This document shows positions 19,122 to 28,466 of a stretch of DNA of 64,000 nt, one piece after another. The DNA is from Octadecabacter antarcticus 307. GTDB lineage: Bacteria > Pseudomonadota > Alphaproteobacteria > Rhodobacterales > Rhodobacteraceae. Numbering within the stretch: position 1 is the stretch's first letter; each line of letters opens with the position of its first letter. The position numbers and the translations under genes are program-made. The DNA lies in the NCBI RefSeq assembly GCF_000155675.2, contig NC_020911.1, positions 548,501-612,500 on the forward strand. The letters are read 5' to 3'. The notes under the pieces are model-generated. The model was not told the DNA's origin. It did not search any database and saw only the letters and a list, made by a program, of their open reading frames with translations.

Positions 19122-19925
19122 ATGTCTTTTTCTATCACTGGTAAGACTGCCATCGTTACAGGTGCAGCTAATGGCGTCGGCCTTGCGATCGGGCGGCATT
19201 TCCTTGCCGAAGGCGCCAACGTCGTCTTTGCGGATATGGACGAAGAACGACTGGTCGAAGAGCTCGGATCGTCCAAAGTTGAACCCGAACGTTACCGCAC
19301 CTTTGCATGTGATCTGCGGCAAAAATTGTCGATCAACAATCTGCTATCGATGACAATTGACAGTTTTGAGCGGGTCGATATTTTGGTCAACGCATCACGC
19401 CAATTGATCACGTCCGACCCGCTGAACCCGAAAGAAGATCAGGTAGAAACGCTGCTACAACAAAACCTTATGACGTCGTTGCGCCTGACCCAGGCGATTT
19501 CAAAGCGGATGATCAAGCAAGCTGAGGGTCAAGAAGGCGGGTTTGTAGGATCGATTATCAACCTCAGTTCTATCGCCGCGCGGCGCGCCAATCCTGATCT
19601 GTTGGGCTATTCCATCGCGACTGCGGCGCTGGATCAGATGACACGCTCGATGGCTGTCGCATTGGCACCACATCGCATCCGTGTGAACGCTGTTGCCTTC
19701 GGGTCAGTCATGTCCGCCAGCCTGAAACGTGAATTGCGTGAACACAATGAATACCGCAGCGACATTATTGATAACACGCCCCTTGGTCGTATTGCGGGGC
19801 CGGGGGAAGTGTCCGACGCGGTGCAATACCTCGCGTCGGACGCTTCAAGCTTTGTGACGGGCCAGATTATCACCGTGGACGGGGGGCGCACGCTGATTGA
19901 TCCTGCTTCGGCGCCCGCCCATTAA
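19122..19925 (+). CDS. SDR-family oxidoreductase lacking catalytic lysine
   Basis: Short-chain dehydrogenase/reductase fold, 267 residues. The nucleotide-binding TGAANGVGLAIG motif and the NLSS strand are present, as is the FVTGQIITVDGGRT end. The active-site Tyr is in GYSIATAALDQMTR, where the usual YxxxK lysine four residues later is Thr. The NAG motif after beta4 also reads NAS. Either activity is lost and the protein acts as a binding or structural SDR, or the mechanism is altered. Good Shine-Dalgarno (CAGGAGC) 8 bases before the ATG. Confidence 0.85.
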   Translation: MSFSITGKTAIVTGAANGVGLAIGRHFLAEGANVVFADMDEERLVEELGSSKVEPERYRTFACDLRQKLSINNLLSMTIDSFERVDILVNASRQLITSDPLNPKEDQVETLLQQNLMTSLRLTQAISKRMIKQAEGQEGGFVGSIINLSSIAARRANPDLLGYSIATAALDQMTRSMAVALAPHRIRVNAVAFGSVMSASLKRELREHNEYRSDIIDNTPLGRIAGPGEVSDAVQYLASDASSFVTGQIITVDGGRTLIDPASAPAH

Positions 19926-19951
19926 AACAGGCCACTAAAACGGTCCACCAA

Positions 19952-20341
19952 TCATTCTGGATGAACGGCAATGCACTGCTGGATGCGGGCTTGCGCTGCG
20001 CGGGCAGATTGTTCGCGGCGATTTTCGAGTTGTGCGAGTTTTATGCGTTCTTCAGCGACGTTGATTGCCACAGGTTCTTGGCGGGTCGTCGTTTCAGTTT
20101 CTTCGCAAGGGAAACGGAAAGTAGATCCGTCCTCGTTCGTGCCTTCGCACGATGTGTGCAACACACGAACGTCCTGCACCTCAGCCAAAGCGTATCCACG
20201 ACTGATGTTGCCGCGCGCGACAGATATTAAGCGGTCAAGTTGGGCGACGGGGCGGTTGGATGCGCTGATGCATTGTTCGCGTGGGGTTGAACAGGCGGCG
20301 AGCGCCAGAAGTGGAAGAAGAAGAAGGGTCGAGCGGGTCAT
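19952..20341 (-). CDS. hypothetical lipoprotein
   Basis: A 129-residue predicted lipoprotein. The signal peptide MTRSTLLLLPLLALAAC ends in a LAAC lipobox. The mature part has three more cysteines and a charged C-terminal helix (EERIKLAQLENRREQSARAA) that could form a coiled coil. ATG 20341 follows AAAGGAAAA; the longer open stretch upstream overlaps hemF on the other strand and is rejected. Not recognised beyond being a small envelope protein. Divergent from hemF. Confidence 0.7.
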   Translation of the reverse strand: MTRSTLLLLPLLALAACSTPREQCISASNRPVAQLDRLISVARGNISRGYALAEVQDVRVLHTSCEGTNEDGSTFRFPCEETETTTRQEPVAINVAEERIKLAQLENRREQSARAAQARIQQCIAVHPE

Positions 20342-20449
20342 ATTATTTTCCTTTGGCAGCCATATGGTCGCGGGTGTTTGGCGGGCGGTTGGCCTGCTTG
20401 GACAATCAATGTTAGGTCTTCTTGATAAGCAATAACAAGGGGTCGCAAC

Positions 20450-21346
20450 ATGAGCTTGGGCGACATGAAACAAGAGAAGTCGGCGGCGGCCGCGTGGTTT
20501 CGTACATTGCGCGACGAGATCGTTCAGGCCTTTGAAAAACTTGAAGATACACAATCATCAGGACCGTTTTCATACCTGCCTGCGGGCCGGTTTGAGGTGA
20601 CACAAACCACCCGCACAGGCGACGCCGGGATCGACGCAGGTGGTGGTTTGATGTCGGTGATGCGCGGGGGGCGTGTGTTTGAAAAAGTCGGCGTCAACAT
20701 ATCAACGGTGCATGGCACATTGGGCGCGCGCGCACAGGCGGCGATGATGGCGCGTAAGGGGCTGGACGGCATGGCCGATGACCCACGCTTTTGGGCGTCT
20801 GGTATTAGCCTTGTGGCGCATATGCAGAACCCGCATGTGCCTGCGGTTCATATGAATACACGGATGTTCTGGACGCCGCATGCGTGGTGGTTTGGCGGTG
20901 GGTCCGACCTTAACCCTTGCATCGAATACAGCGATGATACTGCGCATTTTCATGCCACCCAAAAGACCTGGCTGGACCCCCATGGAACAGCGCATTACCC
21001 CAAGCTAAAGGCCTGGGCGGACGAGTATTTTTACATCCCCCATCGCAACCGCGCGCGCGGGGTTGGTGGTGTGTTTATGGATGATTACAGCACGGGTGAT
21101 TGGCCCGCAGATTTCGCGCTTACGCAAGACTTGGGGCGGGCGTTTTTACCAGCGTATCAACCACTTGTGGACGCACGCCGTGATACGGAATGGAGCGACG
21201 CGGACAAGGACGCGCAGCTGGTGCATCGCGGGCTTTATGCGGAATATAATCTGGTCTATGACCGCGGCACAAAGTTCGGGCTTGAGACGGGGCACGACGC
21301 GAATGCGGTGCTGATGAGCCTGCCGCCGATGGCGAAGTGGGTGTAA
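20450..21346 (+). CDS. hemF: oxygen-dependent coproporphyrinogen III oxidase
   Basis: Aerobic decarboxylation of coproporphyrinogen III to protoporphyrinogen IX; 298 residues, family-typical length. Characteristic motifs: GGGLMSVMRGGRVFEKVGVN, ARAQAAMM, HMNTRMF, WWFGGGSDLNPCIEY, HRNRARGVGGVFMDDY, and EYNLVYDRGTKFGLETG. Start ATG at 20450 after AAGGGG. It is convergent with hemE, with hemC just beyond, so three haem-pathway genes cluster here without being one operon. Confidence 0.97.
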   Translation: MSLGDMKQEKSAAAAWFRTLRDEIVQAFEKLEDTQSSGPFSYLPAGRFEVTQTTRTGDAGIDAGGGLMSVMRGGRVFEKVGVNISTVHGTLGARAQAAMMARKGLDGMADDPRFWASGISLVAHMQNPHVPAVHMNTRMFWTPHAWWFGGGSDLNPCIEYSDDTAHFHATQKTWLDPHGTAHYPKLKAWADEYFYIPHRNRARGVGGVFMDDYSTGDWPADFALTQDLGRAFLPAYQPLVDARRDTEWSDADKDAQLVHRGLYAEYNLVYDRGTKFGLETGHDANAVLMSLPPMAKWV

Positions 21347-21540
21347 TCGTTAACGGCTGCAGCGCAGGATTTGCACGAGGCCCGCAGATGAGAGGTTAAC
21401 GCCTTTGTTTACTGGCAAAACCGCGTGTCACAGCCTGTACACAGGCTGTACACCGGACGTATAACTCCGATGTTGCGTTTTGCAGGGTTAACGCACTTTT
21501 TGGCGGGCCTTGTTAACCTTTCAGGTCACCGCATTTCCCA
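21347..21540. repeat. hemF-hemE intergenic region with short repeats
   Basis: This convergent gap contains four GTTAAC hexamers (near 21349, 21398, 21487 and 21510), a direct repeat CTGTACAC spaced 11 bases apart within CAGCCTGTACACAGGCTG and what follows, and an 8-bp inverted pair CAGCCTGT/ACAGGCTG around AC. No clear poly-T terminator was seen. The function is unknown. Confidence 0.4.
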
Positions 21541-22578
21541 TCACCGTATTTCACGCACCGTGTCGATCATCAGTTGCACGTTTTCAGGGTTCGCGTCCGG
21601 CGTAATGCCGTGGCCGAGGTTGAAGATATGCGGCCCACCTTTGAGGGCATCCACGATGGCCCGCGTTTCAGTCACAAGCGCGTCGCCACCAGTGACCATA
21701 TGCGATGATTTCAGATTGCCCTGAACGCAGCCGTCCGTTTGCACGTTGGCCGCGGCCCAGTGCGCCGTGACCCCGTCGTCCAGCGCGATACAATCCGCAC
21801 CAATGGCGTCGTGCAGCCCGATGTAGCGTTCATCTGCGCCGCGCGGGAAGGCGATGATCGGCGTGTCGGGGTGGCGTTGTTTCAGAGCGGCGACAATGCG
21901 GGCCATGGGTTTGATCGCATAGTTGATGAAATTGTCGCCCATAAGCGATCCCGCCCAGCTGTCGAACAATTTGACGACTTCGGCCCCTGCGTCGATCTGG
22001 GCGGACAGGTATTCGATGGTGCCGTCGGTGATCAAATCGAGCAGACCTTCGAACACGGCTTTGTCAGTATCTTTCAGCGCGTGGGCGGGGCCCTGATCTG
22101 GTGTGCCTTGCCCTGCGATCATGTAGGTCGCGACGGTCCACGGGGCGCCTGCAAATCCGATGAGCGTGACGTCGTCGGGCAATTCGCGTGTCAGGATTTT
22201 GACGGTTTCGTAGATCGGGGATAATGTGTCGTGGATTGCGCTGACGGGTTTCAATGCTTTGAGTTCGTCGGCGGTTGTTACGGTCGACAATCGCGGGCCT
22301 TCGCCTGTGACGAACCACAAATTCGCACCGAGCGCTTGGGGCAGCAACAAGATGTCCGCGAACAGGATGGATGCGTCAAACCCGTAGCGCCGTATCGGTT
22401 GCAGCGTGACTTCGGCGGCCAATTCGGGGTTGTAACACAGCGACAGAAAATCACCGGCCTGTGCGCGCGTGGCTTTATATTCGGGCAAATAGCGCCCAGC
22501 CTGACGCATCATCCAGATCGGCGGTGTCGCCAAGACCTCCCCGGCTAGGGCGCGTAGAATTGTTTTTTGCGTGCTCAT
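21541..22578 (-). CDS. hemE: uroporphyrinogen decarboxylase
   Basis: Decarboxylates the four acetate side chains of uroporphyrinogen III; 345 residues. Signatures: [16 protein letters not shown] near the N-terminus, FSLCYNP-like [34 protein letters not shown] and the C-terminal [16 protein letters not shown]. Start at ATG 22578 because GGAGG lies 6 bases upstream; the in-frame ATG four codons earlier would put this Shine-Dalgarno inside the gene. Diverges from hemC. Confidence 0.97.
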   Translation of the reverse strand: MSTQKTILRALAGEVLATPPIWMMRQAGRYLPEYKATRAQAGDFLSLCYNPELAAEVTLQPIRRYGFDASILFADILLLPQALGANLWFVTGEGPRLSTVTTADELKALKPVSAIHDTLSPIYETVKILTRELPDDVTLIGFAGAPWTVATYMIAGQGTPDQGPAHALKDTDKAVFEGLLDLITDGTIEYLSAQIDAGAEVVKLFDSWAGSLMGDNFINYAIKPMARIVAALKQRHPDTPIIAFPRGADERYIGLHDAIGADCIALDDGVTAHWAAANVQTDGCVQGNLKSSHMVTGGDALVTETRAIVDALKGGPHIFNLGHGITPDANPENVQLMIDTVREIR

Positions 22579-22669
22579 CGTGGCCTCCATGACGTTGGTT
22601 TGGTCTCCCTTTTGGGGCGGGGCAAGTCAAGTGGTTGTAGTGGCGCAACGGCGCGGCTAATTGTTTGAG

Positions 22670-23635
22670 ATGAAGTTTGAAATGCCCACACCCGCCGCGC
22701 CGCTGAAAATTGGAACCCGTGGATCGCCGCTTGCGCTTGCGCAGGCGCATGAAACGCGCGCGCGCTTGATGGTGGCGTTTGATCTGGCTGAGGCCGCGTT
22801 CGAGGTTTGCGTGATTAAAACCACGGGTGATGATCGGTCACTGATTGATGCGGATATTCCGCTAAAGGTGATTGGCAACAAAGGGTTGTTCACCAAAGAG
22901 ATCGAAGAAGCGATGCTGGCGGGGCAGATTGATATTGCCGTTCATTCGACCAAGGACATGCCTGTTGCGCAGCCGGACGGATTGGTGTTGGACGTGTTTT
23001 TGCCGCGCGAAGATGCGCGCGATGCCTTTGTTTCGGTGAAATACAGCGGGATCCCTGATCTGCCCGAGGGGGCAATTGTTGGCACGTCTAGCCTGCGTCG
23101 CCGTGCGCAATTACTGGCGAAACGGCCTGACCTGACAGTCGTGGAATTTCGTGGCAATGTGCAGACGCGGTTGAAAAAGCTGGCCGATGGTCTGGCGGAT
23201 GCGACATTTCTGGCGATGGCGGGATTGAACCGCATGGGGATGGATGATGCGGCGATGGGGGCGATTGATTTGGCCGACATGTTGCCCGCGATTGCCCAAG
23301 GCACCATTAGCATCGAACGGCGCATCGATGATCTGCGGGCCCGTGACATGCTGGCCGCGATCCACGATGTGCAAGCGGGTCAACAGATGGCGGCGGAACG
23401 GTCGTTTCTTGCGGCGTTGGACGGATCATGTGAAACGCCGATTGCAGGTTTGGCGATGATAGACGGTGATAACATGTGGCTGCGGGGTGAGATTTTGAAG
23501 CCCGATGGCAGTCAGGTGTTCACGGGGGAGCGGCGCGGGCTGGTGACGGAGGGCCGAGCGATGGGCAAGGAGCTGGCACAAGAGCTGTTGGGTCAGGCGG
23601 GGCCGGATTTCTTTGTGGCGGTTGATGCAGGCTAA
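22670..23635 (+). CDS. hemC: hydroxymethylbilane synthase (porphobilinogen deaminase)
   Basis: Polymerises four porphobilinogens to hydroxymethylbilane using a covalent dipyrromethane cofactor; about 321 residues. Motifs: KIGTRGSPLALAQAHE at the N-terminus, catalytic-Asp region HSTKDMPV, GTSSLRRRAQL and FRGNVQTRL, and the cofactor-attachment Cys in LDGSCETPIAG. The start is ambiguous among TTG 22661, ATG 22670 and ATG 22682, none with a clear Shine-Dalgarno; 22670 is used. Its stop overlaps that of the convergent oxidase gene. Confidence 0.96.
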   Translation: MKFEMPTPAAPLKIGTRGSPLALAQAHETRARLMVAFDLAEAAFEVCVIKTTGDDRSLIDADIPLKVIGNKGLFTKEIEEAMLAGQIDIAVHSTKDMPVAQPDGLVLDVFLPREDARDAFVSVKYSGIPDLPEGAIVGTSSLRRRAQLLAKRPDLTVVEFRGNVQTRLKKLADGLADATFLAMAGLNRMGMDDAAMGAIDLADMLPAIAQGTISIERRIDDLRARDMLAAIHDVQAGQQMAAERSFLAALDGSCETPIAGLAMIDGDNMWLRGEILKPDGSQVFTGERRGLVTEGRAMGKELAQELLGQAGPDFFVAVDAG

Positions 23636-25020
23636 TCGCCTATAATCGGGATCAGCTTTCCGGGATTAAGGATGCTGTTGGGATCCAGCACGCCCTTTAT
23701 CTTGCGCATCATATCAAGGGCGACAGGGTCTTTGCGACGCCGCATTGTGTTCAGTTTTGATAGGCCAATACCATGTTCAGCCGAAAAACTGCCGCCCAAG
23801 CTTTCAACGACATCTTCAATGATTTCAACGATTTTGTCCCTTAGTGCGGCATCATCGCTAGACGGATAGACGCCGTAATGCACGTTGCCGTCGCCCAGAT
23901 GCGCGATGTAGAATGGTTCTGCCGCGCTGTCGGCCTCAGCCACTTTGGCGTTGGTTTCTTCCAAAAAGCGCGCCACAAGATCAAGGGGCAGGGCAACGTC
24001 GGTATCGATAATCGGCTGGCGCCAGAATGTCAGTTCGGCTGCTGCTTCGCGGCGGTCCCACATCGCGCGGCGCTGGGTTTCGTTTTGCGCGACGACGGCG
24101 TCGAGGATTGCGCCGCTTTGCATCATATCAGCCATGATCGTTTGCAGGGTATCGGTGATGTCCGTGTCGGTCGTTGTGGCGACTTCGATCAGGATATTGA
24201 CTTCATGGGGCGCATCAAAGGGTTCGCGCGCGCCGTCTACGCGGGCCATGTGCACATCGATGTAATGGCGCGGCATGTATTCGAACGCTTCCACCTCGCC
24301 CCCTGTCGCGTCTTGTACGCGGTTCAGCAGTGTCAGCGCCGCGTCCAACGCCGCCACAGCCACCATTGCGGTGGCATAGGTACGCGGTTTCGGCGCGAGT
24401 TTCAGTGTGGCCTTGGTGATGATCCCCAGCGTGCCTTCGGCGCCGATCAACAATTGGCGCAGGTTCAGGCCGGAATTGTCTTTGTGCAAAGACGACATCA
24501 GGTTCACGATCCGACCATCGGCCAACACAGCCTCAAGCCCGAGCACCAGATCGCGGGTGTTTCCATACCGCAGTACGTTGGAGCCACCTGCGTTGGTGGA
24601 CACTACCCCGCCAATCATCGCCGATCCGCGCGCGCCGAACGTCAGCGGGAAAATCAGCCCTTCGTTGTCTGCTGCGTCGTGGAGGGATGATAGGACGACA
24701 CCCGCATCCACGACAGCCGTGCGCGTTGCGGCATTGATGTCGTGGATGGTGTTCATCCGGTCCAGTGAGACCATCACACCACCGGGCGCATAGGTGCCAC
24801 CGACCAACCCCGTGTGGCCCGACACCGGGGTGATGGACTGGCGCTGTGCGTTGGCCAGCATCATGATTTGTGACACCTGAAGGGTGGATGCGGGGCGCAG
24901 TACCACGCCGGGCTGTGCGCAATACTTGCCTGTCCAGTCAGTGGACCAGCGTGCGGTATCGTTGCCCGTCAGCGCGTATTCTTTGCCTACAATCGCGGTA
25001 AATTGTTGCAATAGTGCCAT
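23632..25020 (-). CDS. FAD-binding oxidoreductase (D-lactate/D-2-hydroxyacid dehydrogenase type)
   Basis: A 462-residue GlcD/DLD-family flavoprotein that oxidises a 2-hydroxy acid. The PCMH FAD-binding domain includes PVSGHTGLVGGTYAPGGVMV, GLIFPLTFGARGSAMIGG and STNAGGSNVLRYGNTRDLVL. The C-terminal cap ends with the family motif GGSFSAEHGIGLSKL and a helix before NPGKLIP. The substrate could be D-lactate, glycolate or D-2-hydroxyglutarate and is not decided by the sequence. Start set at ATG 25020 (MALLQQFTAIVG); 56 extra upstream codons look like non-coding sequence. Confidence 0.88.
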   Translation of the reverse strand: MALLQQFTAIVGKEYALTGNDTARWSTDWTGKYCAQPGVVLRPASTLQVSQIMMLANAQRQSITPVSGHTGLVGGTYAPGGVMVSLDRMNTIHDINAATRTAVVDAGVVLSSLHDAADNEGLIFPLTFGARGSAMIGGVVSTNAGGSNVLRYGNTRDLVLGLEAVLADGRIVNLMSSLHKDNSGLNLRQLLIGAEGTLGIITKATLKLAPKPRTYATAMVAVAALDAALTLLNRVQDATGGEVEAFEYMPRHYIDVHMARVDGAREPFDAPHEVNILIEVATTTDTDITDTLQTIMADMMQSGAILDAVVAQNETQRRAMWDRREAAAELTFWRQPIIDTDVALPLDLVARFLEETNAKVAEADSAAEPFYIAHLGDGNVHYGVYPSSDDAALRDKIVEIIEDVVESLGGSFSAEHGIGLSKLNTMRRRKDPVALDMMRKIKGVLDPNSILNPGKLIPIIGD

Positions 25021-25207
25021 AACGCCCCCCAGTCGAGCTAACCTATGCCACTTCCGTGCGATGTCAAAGAGCTGTTGGGGGCAAAAAAATGGCCGTGTTG
25101 TCGCATTGCGTGGCGAAGTTGCGCCCATAGCCGTTATCGGCTTTGCGAAACGACTGCCGCTCAGGATTATTTCTGAGGGGGCAGTCACTTTGTTTTTGGA
25201 AAGTGTG

Positions 25208-25284
<77 letters not shown>

Positions 25285-25297
25285 ATGCACAGCGGGC

Positions 25298-25326
25298 GGG
25301 ATAGTCATAGGCGGGGTTGGTGTCAA
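25298..25326 (-). promoter_or_regulatory. promoter of the tRNA gene
   Basis: TTGACA and TATCCC separated by 17 bases on the minus strand, about 14 bases before the tRNA 5' end. The -35 is a consensus match; the -10 is weaker. Confidence 0.6.
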
Positions 25327-25409
25327 ACCTAAACTGGTGCTTTGCCGGTTGTTCTTGGCATCATCCCTTGTTCAAGTCCGCCAACTTGGTTCTGGAGCGT
25401 GTCGTATCA

Positions 25410-25574
25410 GCAAAGCAATGGGAATTCTGGATCGATCTGGGCGGTCCGTTTACCGATATTGTTGCGCGCAGGCTGGACCGGACTGTGGTGACGCAAAAGC
25501 TGCCGTCAGAGAACCCCGAACACTAAGCAGATGTGGCCGAGGTGCTGGAACGGTTACGGCAAACCCTAGCGTGA
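25410..25574 (+). pseudogene. remnant of 5-oxoprolinase/hydantoinase N-terminus
   Basis: The plus-strand frame reads WEFWIDLGGPFTDIVARRLD, then RTVVTQKLPSENPEH, a TAA, then ADVAEVLERLRQTLA and TGA. It matches the start of fused HyuA/HyuB 5-oxoprolinases, remembered as WxFWIDRGGTFTDIVARRPDG, then LVTHKLLSENPExY. The TAA (about 25527) sits where the family has Tyr. Only about 55 codons of a roughly 1200-codon gene remain, with no start codon in a good context, and the 3' end runs into the aldose epimerase gene. This is a deletion scar rather than a working gene. Confidence 0.7.
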
Positions 25575-26510
25575 AAACCGCCACTGTGTGATTTGAGTGG
25601 TCGGCGCATCGGGTGTGATGGCGATGCTTGGAAAGCCGCGCTTGTTGGGCGCATCGGGCCAACCCTGCGCTTCAATCGCGATGCTGGCGTAGGTCGGGCG
25701 GTTGTCGAAAATGTGAATGCCAGCCTCAGTCGTGGCGACGGACATTGTGATGCCGGACGCACCTTTTAGCTGCAACACGTCCGTGAGCGCGCGGCGCTGA
25801 TCGGATAGACAAAACGTATGGTCGAGGGGCGTAAGGCCGAGCGTGAGCGATGTTTGAGCGGTGAAATCATGGGGCGTTTTAAGGACAGGCGCGATCACGC
25901 CCGTCGCCACGCTGTCGTGGTCAGTCGGCAGGTACGTGGCGGCATTGATTTGTAAACAATGGTCGCGCATGTGGTCGGTTCCGTCGAGATTCCAATAGCT
26001 GTGGTTTGTCAGATTGGCGATGCTGGGCGCGTCGGTTTTGGTTGTGATGCTGAGGCGTAAGATCGGGCCAGCGGTGATGTCAAACTGTGCCGTGACACAA
26101 CGATTGCCGGGGAACCCGCCATCGCCATGCGCAAGATCGAGCGTCAGATCAAGGCGATCCGGTTCATGATGCGCGATTTGCCAAATGCGGGCCTGCGTTC
26201 CGTTCGTTCCACCGTGGAGCGTATGTTTGCCGATGAAATTGGCATCGAAATGGTGGGTCGTTTGGTCGATTGTCGCGGTCGCGTTTGAGATGCGGTTCGC
26301 GACAGGGCCGACGATGCTGCCGCAGTATTTCATTGCCCCTTCGTAGACGGACAGATGGTTTGATCCGACCGTCAGGCTATAGGGGATACCGTCCAATCGC
26401 AGGTCTTGCAGAATGGCGCCAAGGGTCAGTACGGTCGCAGTAAGGCCATGCGCAGATAGGGTCAGCGCGTCGACGCCCCGACCATTCGATGTGGTGCCAA
26501 AAGGTGTCAC
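25566..26510 (-). CDS. galM: aldose 1-epimerase
   Basis: Interconverts alpha and beta anomers of sugars released by the neighbouring galactosidases; 314 residues. Fold markers: VTPFGTTSNGRGVDALTLSA, NHLSVYEG, GPVANRISNA, HGGTNG, NLTNHSYWNLDG (catalytic His region), and LDHTFCL. The C-terminus carries GFPSIAITPDAPTTQITQW. The start chosen is GTG 26510, which overlaps the beta-galactosidase stop as GTGA. The frame is open far upstream inside that gene, but those codons are shadow. Confidence 0.88.
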   Translation of the reverse strand: MTPFGTTSNGRGVDALTLSAHGLTATVLTLGAILQDLRLDGIPYSLTVGSNHLSVYEGAMKYCGSIVGPVANRISNATATIDQTTHHFDANFIGKHTLHGGTNGTQARIWQIAHHEPDRLDLTLDLAHGDGGFPGNRCVTAQFDITAGPILRLSITTKTDAPSIANLTNHSYWNLDGTDHMRDHCLQINAATYLPTDHDSVATGVIAPVLKTPHDFTAQTSLTLGLTPLDHTFCLSDQRRALTDVLQLKGASGITMSVATTEAGIHIFDNRPTYASIAIEAQGWPDAPNKRGFPSIAITPDAPTTQITQWRFSR

Positions 26511-28426
26511 AGGGTTTGCCAATGAACCCCTGCGGCGGGGATTTCTGTTCCATTCCAGTGTATTGGTTCTGGTGCGTAGTTGAACACGAAGCGGTGTGTT
26601 TCGGTATCGCGCAGGCGCAATCCGTCTGGCAGGGCGTGGTGTGTCAGCCCGACGTCTGCGCAAAGGTCGCGCAGGATCATGTCCCACGTGGCATCGTCTG
26701 GCCAGCCAGCGAGGTAGCGCAATTTGTCGCCGATAATTGCCGCATGACCGTCGTTTGTGCGCAGTTGAACGGGTGCTTCGCCTTCGAGGACTTCACGCCA
26801 GTGCACGAATTTCCCGCCATTTTCCAGCGGCACGCCAACGTCCGGTGGCAGGCTTTCGGTGAGCACGACCGAAGCATTCAGGGAGGGGACATTTGGCCCC
26901 AACGGGGTCGGGATCGACAGGTGTTCGGTCTTGGTATCCGTACGCGGGCCGATCAGGGCGGTGGTCGCTGCAAGCGCTGCGCGCAAGGGCGCGCTGAGGT
27001 GCATAATTCCGGGGGCGAGGGTGAATTTATAGGCCGACAGATCACCACAATCAGGCGGCACAATATCGACGTTCAGACCTGCGCGCCGACACGCACGGTA
27101 CGCCGAAAACGCGAGGCGGAACTGATCGAAGTCAGCGCCTTGCGGCTGGGCCTCCCATGCCCAAGCGGATTCGTAATCGAAGACCAATGCGACATCGGCG
27201 CGGGCTGTGCCGACTTCCGGTAAGGCGTTGATTTCTTGGCTAACTTGCAAGGCTTCGGCCAATGCTGGCGCGTCTGCGCTGTCGGTGCGCAACAGGCCTG
27301 CGTGCATTTGTTCTTGTGCGAACGGGGCCTGTCGCCAGCGGAAGTAGCAGACTGTTTCAGCGCCGTGGGCGAAGGCCTCCCAGGCCCAAAGCCGCGCCAT
27401 TCCTGGTAGGGGGGCGGGGTTGTAGGGGGCCCAGTTTACCGGGCCGGGTTGTTGTTCCATGACCCACCATCTGCCACCGGCATCTGATTGCGCGCCTCCG
27501 GCACGACCAACAGCGCGATACAGGTCGTGGTGGAATGCTTGATTGTCTGGATCGCCTTGGCGCAAAAAGCGGCGTTTGTGTTCCGGCGATCCTTCGATGC
27601 GGTCAGACAGAAAACCGATTGGATAGCTGTCCCATGACGCGATATCGAGGTCGGCGCCGACCTTGAAATGGTCAAACGAGGTTTCGCGGCCCATGTAGTT
27701 GTGGATGATTGGCGCGGCTGAGTGGGCGCGGATTTCGACGACTTGTTCGCGGTTAAATTGCACGACCATGTCGGATGAGTAGCGGTAAAAATCCAGCACA
27801 TGCGGGTGGTTTGGTTCTGTGACTGTCAGGTTGGGCAGGCCGATGTCCACGAAGTCGTCATAGTCCATTGACCAGAACACATTGCCCCATGCGCGGTTGA
27901 GTGCTGCGGGGGATTGGTATTTCTGCGCCAGCCAGTGCTGGAAACCTTCTGTGGCGGCGTAGGAATAGCTGCGCGTTGTGTCGTGACAGGCATATTCATT
28001 ATCTGTTTGCCACGCTTGGATGTGTTCTTTTGATCCGTAGCGTTGTGCAAGAAGACGCGTGATGCGTTTGGATTCTGCGCGAAAGCCTTGGTGTGAAAAG
28101 CAATAATGCCGCCGCGATCCGAACCCGCGCGGGCGGCCCTGTTCGTCAATCGCGAGCATGTCGGGGTGTTTGTCGAGCATCCAGCGCGGCGGGGTTGCCG
28201 TTGGTGTGCCGAGGATGATTTTAAGGCCAGCATTGCCCAGCACATCAATCGCACGATCAAGCCAGCCGAAGTCCATCACGCCTGATTGGGGTTCCAAACG
28301 CTGCCACGCAAATTCGCCAATGCGGACCCACGACAGGCCCGCTTGCACCATGCGTGCCGCATCGTCAGCCCAGATGTCTTCGGGCCAGTGTTCGGGATAA
28401 TAACAGACGCCGAGGGTGCGTTTCAT
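26507..28426 (-). CDS. beta-galactosidase, GH42
   Basis: Hydrolyses terminal beta-galactosides; 639 residues with the GH42 layout: an N-terminal (beta/alpha)8 barrel, a trimerisation domain and a C-terminal beta domain. It opens GVCYYPEHWPEDIWADDAAR. The acid/base Glu is in QTDNEYACH (E144); the nucleophile is the Glu of VMEQQPGPVNWAP (E324). No signal peptide, so it acts on imported oligosaccharides. ATG 28426 is preceded by AGGACC. A 40-base gap separates it from the lactonase gene upstream. Confidence 0.94.
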   Translation of the reverse strand: MKRTLGVCYYPEHWPEDIWADDAARMVQAGLSWVRIGEFAWQRLEPQSGVMDFGWLDRAIDVLGNAGLKIILGTPTATPPRWMLDKHPDMLAIDEQGRPRGFGSRRHYCFSHQGFRAESKRITRLLAQRYGSKEHIQAWQTDNEYACHDTTRSYSYAATEGFQHWLAQKYQSPAALNRAWGNVFWSMDYDDFVDIGLPNLTVTEPNHPHVLDFYRYSSDMVVQFNREQVVEIRAHSAAPIIHNYMGRETSFDHFKVGADLDIASWDSYPIGFLSDRIEGSPEHKRRFLRQGDPDNQAFHHDLYRAVGRAGGAQSDAGGRWWVMEQQPGPVNWAPYNPAPLPGMARLWAWEAFAHGAETVCYFRWRQAPFAQEQMHAGLLRTDSADAPALAEALQVSQEINALPEVGTARADVALVFDYESAWAWEAQPQGADFDQFRLAFSAYRACRRAGLNVDIVPPDCGDLSAYKFTLAPGIMHLSAPLRAALAATTALIGPRTDTKTEHLSIPTPLGPNVPSLNASVVLTESLPPDVGVPLENGGKFVHWREVLEGEAPVQLRTNDGHAAIIGDKLRYLAGWPDDATWDMILRDLCADVGLTHHALPDGLRLRDTETHRFVFNYAPEPIHWNGTEIPAAGVHWQTL

Positions 28427-28466
28427 GTTGGTCCTATGAGTTGTATTTGCCAAGACGACGGCGCGA

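Noticed and set aside
21347..22660. Replication origin next to hemE, as in Caulobacter
   Set aside because: No cluster of DnaA boxes (TTATCCACA-like), no AT-rich unwinding region and no dnaA, parAB or gid genes nearby.
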